Assembly (NCBI GenBank): GCA_003154335.1 | Contig: PMDE01000138.1 | Location: forward strand, 13,634-22,145 | Direction of reading: 5' to 3' | Origin: Methanoregula sp. | Lineage (GTDB): Archaea > Halobacteriota > Methanomicrobia > Methanomicrobiales > Methanospirillaceae | Length of the DNA: 8,512 bases | Shown: positions 4,901-8,512 of the stretch, in pieces | Layout of the letters: each line of letters begins with the position of its first letter | How positions within the stretch are numbered: the stretch's first letter is position 1 | Notes under the pieces: generated by a model | What the model saw: the letters and a program-made list of their open reading frames with translations, nothing else | What the model was told of the DNA's origin: nothing | Databases searched by the model: none | Translations under genes and position numbers: made by a program

Positions 4901-5812
4901 TTATTTTCCAAGCAGACGGATAAGGAGTGCTTTTTGCGCATGGAGGCGGTTTTCCGCTTCGTCCCAGACCAGGCTCTGGCCGCCTTCCATCACTTCATCA
5001 GCGATTTCCTGGCCACGGTGCGCGGGAAGACAGTGCAGGACGCGTGCATCCGGCGAAGCGAGCTTCAGGAGCGCTGCATCAATGGTGTATCTGGCAAACA
5101 CCCGGAGCCGCTCTTCGCGTTCATCATCGTCCCCCATGGAAATCCAGGTGTCCGTGATAATTACCTCCGCATCCTTTACCGCCCGTTCCGGCTTTCTGAC
5201 AAGGGTTATTTTTCCTCCCATGGTTTTTGCTTTTTTTACGATATCTGAAGCGGGTTCATACCCCTTCGGCGTCGAGACGGTCACCTCCATACCGGTGAGA
5301 ACCGTTGAAAGAATCAGGGAATTACAGACATTGTTCCCGTCTCCAACCCAGGCTACTTTCAAGTCGCGTGTTGAACCGAAATGTTCCTGGATCGTCATGA
5401 TATCGGCAAGCAACTGACACGGGTGTTCGAGATCAGAAAGTCCGTTTATCACGGGTATTGTGGCATGCCGGGCGAACTCCTCAATGGTTGAATGTTTATA
5501 AGCACGGATCATCAGGCCGGAAACATATCGCGAGGCGGCCCGGGCGGTATCGCGGATTTCCTCGCCACGCCAGATCTGCATATCACGGGCATTTAAAAAG
5601 AGTGCATGCCCGCCCAGCTCATTCATTCCAACCTCAAATGAAATGTGCGTCCGGGTTGACGATTTTTCAAAGATCATCGCGAGGTTTTTACCCCGCAGGA
5701 TATCATTTACCTTACCCTTTTTTTTATCGGTTTTGAGCTGTTTTGCTTCTTTGAGTATCTGCACCAGTTGCTCTTTACTGATATCCAGAATTGACAGAAA
5801 ATCCTTTTTCAT
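4901..5812 (-). CDS. argF: ornithine carbamoyltransferase
   Basis: Transfers the carbamoyl group from carbamoyl phosphate to ornithine, giving citrulline, the substrate of ArgG. The 303-residue length is typical of the anabolic enzyme. Carbamoyl-phosphate motif SSTRTH lies at 51-56, HPCQ at 130-133 follows in the same domain, and DTWISMG (221-227) is the ornithine-binding SMG loop that separates this enzyme from aspartate carbamoyltransferase. HCLPAHRG (260-267) holds the catalytic Cys261. Its ATG overlaps the purD stop by four bases (ATGA), and its ribosome site AAGGAG lies inside the last codons of purD, so translation is probably coupled. It is the last gene of the minus-strand operon and ends in T-tracts. 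Confidence 0.97.
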   Translation of the reverse strand: MKKDFLSILDISKEQLVQILKEAKQLKTDKKKGKVNDILRGKNLAMIFEKSSTRTHISFEVGMNELGGHALFLNARDMQIWRGEEIRDTARAASRYVSGLMIRAYKHSTIEEFARHATIPVINGLSDLEHPCQLLADIMTIQEHFGSTRDLKVAWVGDGNNVCNSLILSTVLTGMEVTVSTPKGYEPASDIVKKAKTMGGKITLVRKPERAVKDAEVIITDTWISMGDDDEREERLRVFARYTIDAALLKLASPDARVLHCLPAHRGQEIADEVMEGGQSLVWDEAENRLHAQKALLIRLLGK

Positions 5813-7101
5813 CGTAGCTCCTTCATATGGGCGATGCGTTGTTCGAGTAGTGTTCTCGTCCCGATGTCACGCCGGTATCGTACAGGTCCGCTTACCGCAG
5901 AAGCAGACTGTTCGGCGACACGTTCTGCTTCCTCGAGTGTCGGGCCGATACCAACAAATGCAAGTGTTCTTGAAGTAAGTGTCGAAAGTTTTCCCTTATT
6001 TTCCTCAACATTTGCGTAATACATGAGGGCACCTGCAGAAGAATCGATGGTAATGGTTTCTCCCGGAGTTGGGGAATCCGGATAACCCGAGGGTACAATA
6101 TATTTACAGACGGTTGCTTTCTGGTCAAAGCTTACTTTTGATGTATCAAGTGATCCACCGGTTATAGCCCTGACGATATCGGACAGGTCGGAACTGAGAA
6201 GGGGGAGGACATTCATCGCTTCAGGGTCACCAAACCGGGCATTGAATTCAATAACTTTGGGACCATCTGCAGTATTCATGAACTGGCCATACAGGATTCC
6301 TTTATAGGGGTGTCCGGTCCTCTCCATGGCTCCTACAATGGACAACATAATCTCGAGTGCCTTCCGGTAATCTGAGTCTGAAACAAAGGGAAGCCTGTGG
6401 TCCGGCATCGAGTAGGAACCCATTCCCCCGGTGTTAGGTCCGATATCCCCCTCAAATGCCCGCTTATGATCCTGAACAAGCGGCATCGGAACGAGATGTG
6501 CACCATCGACAAAAGCCTGGAGAGTGAATTCCTCGCCTATAAGGCGTTCTTCAAGCACAACGCCGCTTTTTTGTGATTTCACATACGTTATAGCCCCGGC
6601 CATGTCTACCTGCTCACCCATTATCCTTACGCCTTTTCCTCCGGTAAGCCCAATCGGTTTTATCGCAAGGTCCCCGCCGTAGTCCTTTATGAATGCAACT
6701 GCGTCTGCCGGGTTGTGAAAGACACGGTATTTCGGGCACCCGTCAATCCTCTGCTCCTCCATCAAATCGCGACAGAATGCTTTGTCCGTCTCAAGTTTTG
6801 CTGCTGCACGCGTTGGTCCTACACATGCTATACCATCAGATGAGAGCTCATCGACGATCCCTGCTTCAAGAGGGGCTTCCGGACCGATAAATGCATATTC
6901 AACTCCTGTTTTCCGGGCATACGCTTTTATGGCAGGAATGTCTGTCTCGCCGCGGAGCAAAACCCCTTTTGCAAGGGAGGCGATGCCAAAGTTTCGTTTT
7001 GCCATCACGGCAAAAATTTCAGTATCATTGTTGCGGGCAAGGGCACGTGCTATTGCGTGCTCCCGTCCTCCCCCTCCCACAACGAGTATTTTCATATCCA
7101 T
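5809..7101 (-). CDS. purD: phosphoribosylamine-glycine ligase (GAR synthetase)
   Basis: Joins glycine to 5-phosphoribosylamine with ATP, the second step of purine synthesis. It is 430 residues long with the ATP-grasp layout: N-terminal GGGGREHA (9-16), GPEAPLEAG (73-81), the nucleotide-binding IKPIGLTGGKGV (147-158), GPNTGGMGSY (221-230) and the metal/ATP-binding EFNARFGDPEAMNVLP (285-300), followed by the C-terminal domain. The start is between M1 at 7101 and M3 at 7095. M3 gives MKILVVGGGGREHA, the usual family N-terminus, and fits a leaderless start from a TATA-like TTTTTATTG (7124-7116). The gene lies 27 bases after pyrE and overlaps argF by four bases, so it may be read both with the operon and from its own promoter. 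Confidence 0.96.
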   Translation of the reverse strand: MDMKILVVGGGGREHAIARALARNNDTEIFAVMAKRNFGIASLAKGVLLRGETDIPAIKAYARKTGVEYAFIGPEAPLEAGIVDELSSDGIACVGPTRAAAKLETDKAFCRDLMEEQRIDGCPKYRVFHNPADAVAFIKDYGGDLAIKPIGLTGGKGVRIMGEQVDMAGAITYVKSQKSGVVLEERLIGEEFTLQAFVDGAHLVPMPLVQDHKRAFEGDIGPNTGGMGSYSMPDHRLPFVSDSDYRKALEIMLSIVGAMERTGHPYKGILYGQFMNTADGPKVIEFNARFGDPEAMNVLPLLSSDLSDIVRAITGGSLDTSKVSFDQKATVCKYIVPSGYPDSPTPGETITIDSSAGALMYYANVEENKGKLSTLTSRTLAFVGIGPTLEEAERVAEQSASAVSGPVRYRRDIGTRTLLEQRIAHMKELR

Positions 7102-7115
7102 GTACTCTGTACTGA

Positions 7116-7124
7116 CAATAAAAA
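7116..7124 (-). promoter_or_regulatory. possible internal promoter of purD
   Basis: The minus-strand sequence TTTTTATTG in the 27-base pyrE-purD gap is centred about 26 bases before the second purD Met codon (7095). That would give a leaderless purD-argF transcript. No clear ribosome site precedes purD, which fits. Confidence 0.35.
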
Positions 7125-7128
7125 GGGT

Positions 7129-7641
7129 TTACTCTTTTAAGATCTCGCTGACTTTTACCAGCGGAAAGAGGTGTACTCCCTGGCCGATGAACATCCCGTC
7201 CGCACCCTGCTCGCGATCGACAACCGTTACTACCCGATCGGCCTGTGCACCTGCAGCACGCAGGGTTTCAATCCCGTAGAGCGCTGATCTGCCTGAGGTT
7301 GTTACATCTTCCACAAGGAGGACCTTCTTATTTTTGACATCTCCGATGATTACTGCTTTTTTACCATGACTTTTTTCTTCAGCCCGGATGATTGCATAAG
7401 GTTTCTTTGTGATCATTGCAGTTGCAACAGCAAGAGGTATACCTCCGACCGCAACACCGGCTACGACATCGAATTCATAATTATGGGCAATTGATGATGC
7501 GATGGTGCAGAGGAGATCGGGGTTGGTAAGAGCAGATTTTATATCGATATAGTACCGGCTCTTCATGCCGGAGGCAAGGACGAATTCACCGAATTCAATT
7601 GCTTTATGACGGATAAGCATATCTGCGATTATGTTTACCAT
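7129..7641 (-). CDS. pyrE: orotate phosphoribosyltransferase
   Basis: Makes orotidine 5'-phosphate from orotate and PRPP, the fifth step of UMP synthesis. The 170-residue length is normal for archaeal enzymes. The PRPP-binding signature VLLVEDVTTSGRS is at 107-119 with the acidic pair Glu111-Asp112. The catalytic loop reads RAEEKSHG (86-93): Arg86, Lys90 and His92 are in place, while the second basic residue common in bacterial enzymes (RK) is Ala87 here. No N-terminal helix-turn-helix is present, which argues against the related GfcR-type regulators. The ATG overlaps the carS end by seven bases and is preceded by AGAGGT at suitable spacing, so the two are one operon. Confidence 0.94.
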   Translation of the reverse strand: MVNIIADMLIRHKAIEFGEFVLASGMKSRYYIDIKSALTNPDLLCTIASSIAHNYEFDVVAGVAVGGIPLAVATAMITKKPYAIIRAEEKSHGKKAVIIGDVKNKKVLLVEDVTTSGRSALYGIETLRAAGAQADRVVTVVDREQGADGMFIGQGVHLFPLVKVSEILKE

Positions 7642-8171
7642 GGAACCTCTTTGACTTTCATGCGATAACCGAGGATATTAACTGCCCTGTGAAGGAGCGG
7701 CGTGAGAATGAGGATTGCCAAAAAGACCGGGAGGGTCAGGTTTCCCAAAAGCCAGCCGGGATCGATTAAAAGAACCAGGAGTAGTGATCCAACGACGAGG
7801 TCATACTGGTCAGCGATTGGCCATTTCTCTCCCCTGTCTTTGCCCAGTCGCCGTTTAAAAAAACTTTTGCACAAATCGCCAAGAAGTGCGCCCGTTGCAA
7901 GGAGAATAACGGATAAAACTGTATGTTCAGGCATGGGCTCGAGATGGAAAATTCCGAAAAGTTCTATCTGGACCAGCCCGATGCCGATACCTCCAAGAAC
8001 TCCAAAGATAAGGCCGCGGTATGTTTTTCCGTCCCCCAACACGCGTTTTCCGTCAGAGTAATTCTTTCCCTGATCAATAGGAGTACCTCCCCCGAAAAGT
8101 GCTGCTACAGGATTGGGAAGATACGCCGGGAGCATGATCCAGACCGCGGCAAGCAACGGTATTATGAACAA
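7635..8171 (-). CDS. carS: CDP-2,3-bis-(O-geranylgeranyl)-sn-glycerol synthase (CDP-archaeol synthase)
   Basis: Activates the unsaturated archaeal diether lipid with CTP, giving CDP-archaeol before polar head groups are added. It is an integral membrane protein with about four or five hydrophobic segments. Family signatures are ALFGGGTPIDQGKNYSDG and LGDGKTYRG in the first half, and GDLCKSFFKRRLGKDRG with ADQYDLVVGS in the second. The start is uncertain. No ATG or GTG lies ahead of the first membrane segment; TTG at 8171 gives 178 residues beginning like homologues (hydrophobic helix then LPAYLPNP), TTG at 8198 or 8240 would be longer, and none has a convincing ribosome site. It heads the carS-pyrE-purD-argF operon and overlaps pyrE by seven bases. 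CTP derives from the UMP pathway that PyrE serves. Confidence 0.9.
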   Translation of the reverse strand: MFIIPLLAAVWIMLPAYLPNPVAALFGGGTPIDQGKNYSDGKRVLGDGKTYRGLIFGVLGGIGIGLVQIELFGIFHLEPMPEHTVLSVILLATGALLGDLCKSFFKRRLGKDRGEKWPIADQYDLVVGSLLLVLLIDPGWLLGNLTLPVFLAILILTPLLHRAVNILGYRMKVKEVPW

Positions 8172-8281
8172 CTCAATACTAATAATGTAGCACTCCAATA
8201 CCTGTAATAAACAGCAGATACAAACATTAAGGTTACTCAAACGAGATTAAACGGGAACGATCGTGTTCCGGGTGGACATCA
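8172..8281. promoter_or_regulatory. divergent control region between carS and the radical-SAM gene
   Basis: About 110 bases must hold promoters for both directions. TATA-like candidates are TAATAAAC (8207-8214) and GATTAAAC (8245-8252), the latter also readable on the minus strand as GTTTAATC. Two dyads are visible: CTGT-aataa-ACAG (8203-8215) and GGAAC-gatcgt-GTTCC (about 8254-8269, with inner palindrome ACGATCGT). GGTG (8271-8274) lies seven bases before the ATG at 8282 and is the likely ribosome site. The assignment of individual promoter elements is tentative. Confidence 0.35.
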
Positions 8282-8512
8282 ATGCTGATAAAGAAAACTC
8301 GGAGTCTTTGCCCCACGTGTAATTCTGTAATTGGTGCGGAAATCGTGGAAGAAGAGGGAAAGATCTGGTTGCACAGTGAGTGCCGGGAACACGGAATTTT
8401 CCATAATCTTTACTGGTCCGACCCGGTGATGTACCACCGGTTTGAAAATTATAATGCAGTGGGGAGTGGTGTTACCAATCCCCAGAATAATGCTCCCGCT
8501 GAAAATTGTCCA
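8282..8512 (+). CDS. tes: radical-SAM protein, probable tetraether lipid synthase (partial, N-terminus)
   Basis: The first 77 codons of a gene cut by the window end. The visible part is an N-terminal metal-binding-like domain: CPTC (10-13), then AEIVEEEGKIWLHSECREHG (19-38) with Cys34 and His37, then YWSDPVMYHRF. From memory this matches the start of the MJ0619-type radical-SAM proteins, whose characterised members join two archaeal diether lipids into tetraethers. The radical-SAM CxxxCxxC motif itself would lie beyond the edge and is not seen, so the assignment rests on the N-terminus and on the divergent carS neighbour. The ATG has GGTG at good spacing and no earlier in-frame start before the stop at 8228. 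Another radical-SAM subfamily with the same N-terminal domain is the main alternative. Confidence 0.68.
   Translation, partial: MLIKKTRSLCPTCNSVIGAEIVEEEGKIWLHSECREHGIFHNLYWSDPVMYHRFENYNAVGSGVTNPQNNAPAENCP

Noticed and set aside
4857..5417. Plus-strand open frame of 186 codons opposite argF
   Set aside because: It is Ser/Arg-rich, without domains, and antisense to a clear ornithine carbamoyltransferase.

Overview
The window looks like chromosomal DNA of a methanogenic archaeon, most likely of the order Methanomicrobiales (inference). The evidence is a methanogenesis-marker-14 protein, a CDP-archaeol synthase, the start of a radical-SAM protein resembling tetraether lipid synthase, TATA-box promoters (several placed for leaderless or nearly leaderless transcripts) and T-tract terminators. 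No insertion sequence, CRISPR array, rRNA or intact tRNA gene was seen.

Plus-strand left half: a lipoprotein with a Thr/Pro/Val-rich linker and a cupredoxin-like domain that has lost most of its copper ligands (106-609); a hairpin terminator; argG (780-1988); a 316-base gap holding a possible gene remnant (2017-2283); then an apparent two-gene unit of the methanogenesis marker 14 protein (2305-3804) and an 82-residue protein of unknown function (3820-4068).

The middle (4069-4900) is an 832-base stretch without protein genes. It is AT-rich with two GC-richer islands. The second island (about 4517-4800) is the most intriguing part of the window. Two 17-base arms (4553-4569 and 4770-4786) are complementary with one G-U pair and enclose a run of smaller hairpins. 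A TATA-like box lies upstream and T-rich DNA downstream. I read it as a candidate structured non-coding RNA of roughly 235-280 nt. I could not match it to RNase P RNA, SRP RNA, rRNA or a tRNA.

Minus-strand right half: carS - pyrE - purD - argF are tightly packed (7-base overlap, 27-base gap, 4-base ATGA overlap). They supply CDP-archaeol, UMP, purines and citrulline. With argG at the other end, the window carries the two arginine steps after ornithine, apart from argininosuccinate lyase. Divergent from carS, the first 77 codons of a probable tetraether lipid synthase run off the right edge. carS and this gene would share a control region of about 110 bases, which would link an early and a late step of archaeal membrane-lipid synthesis.
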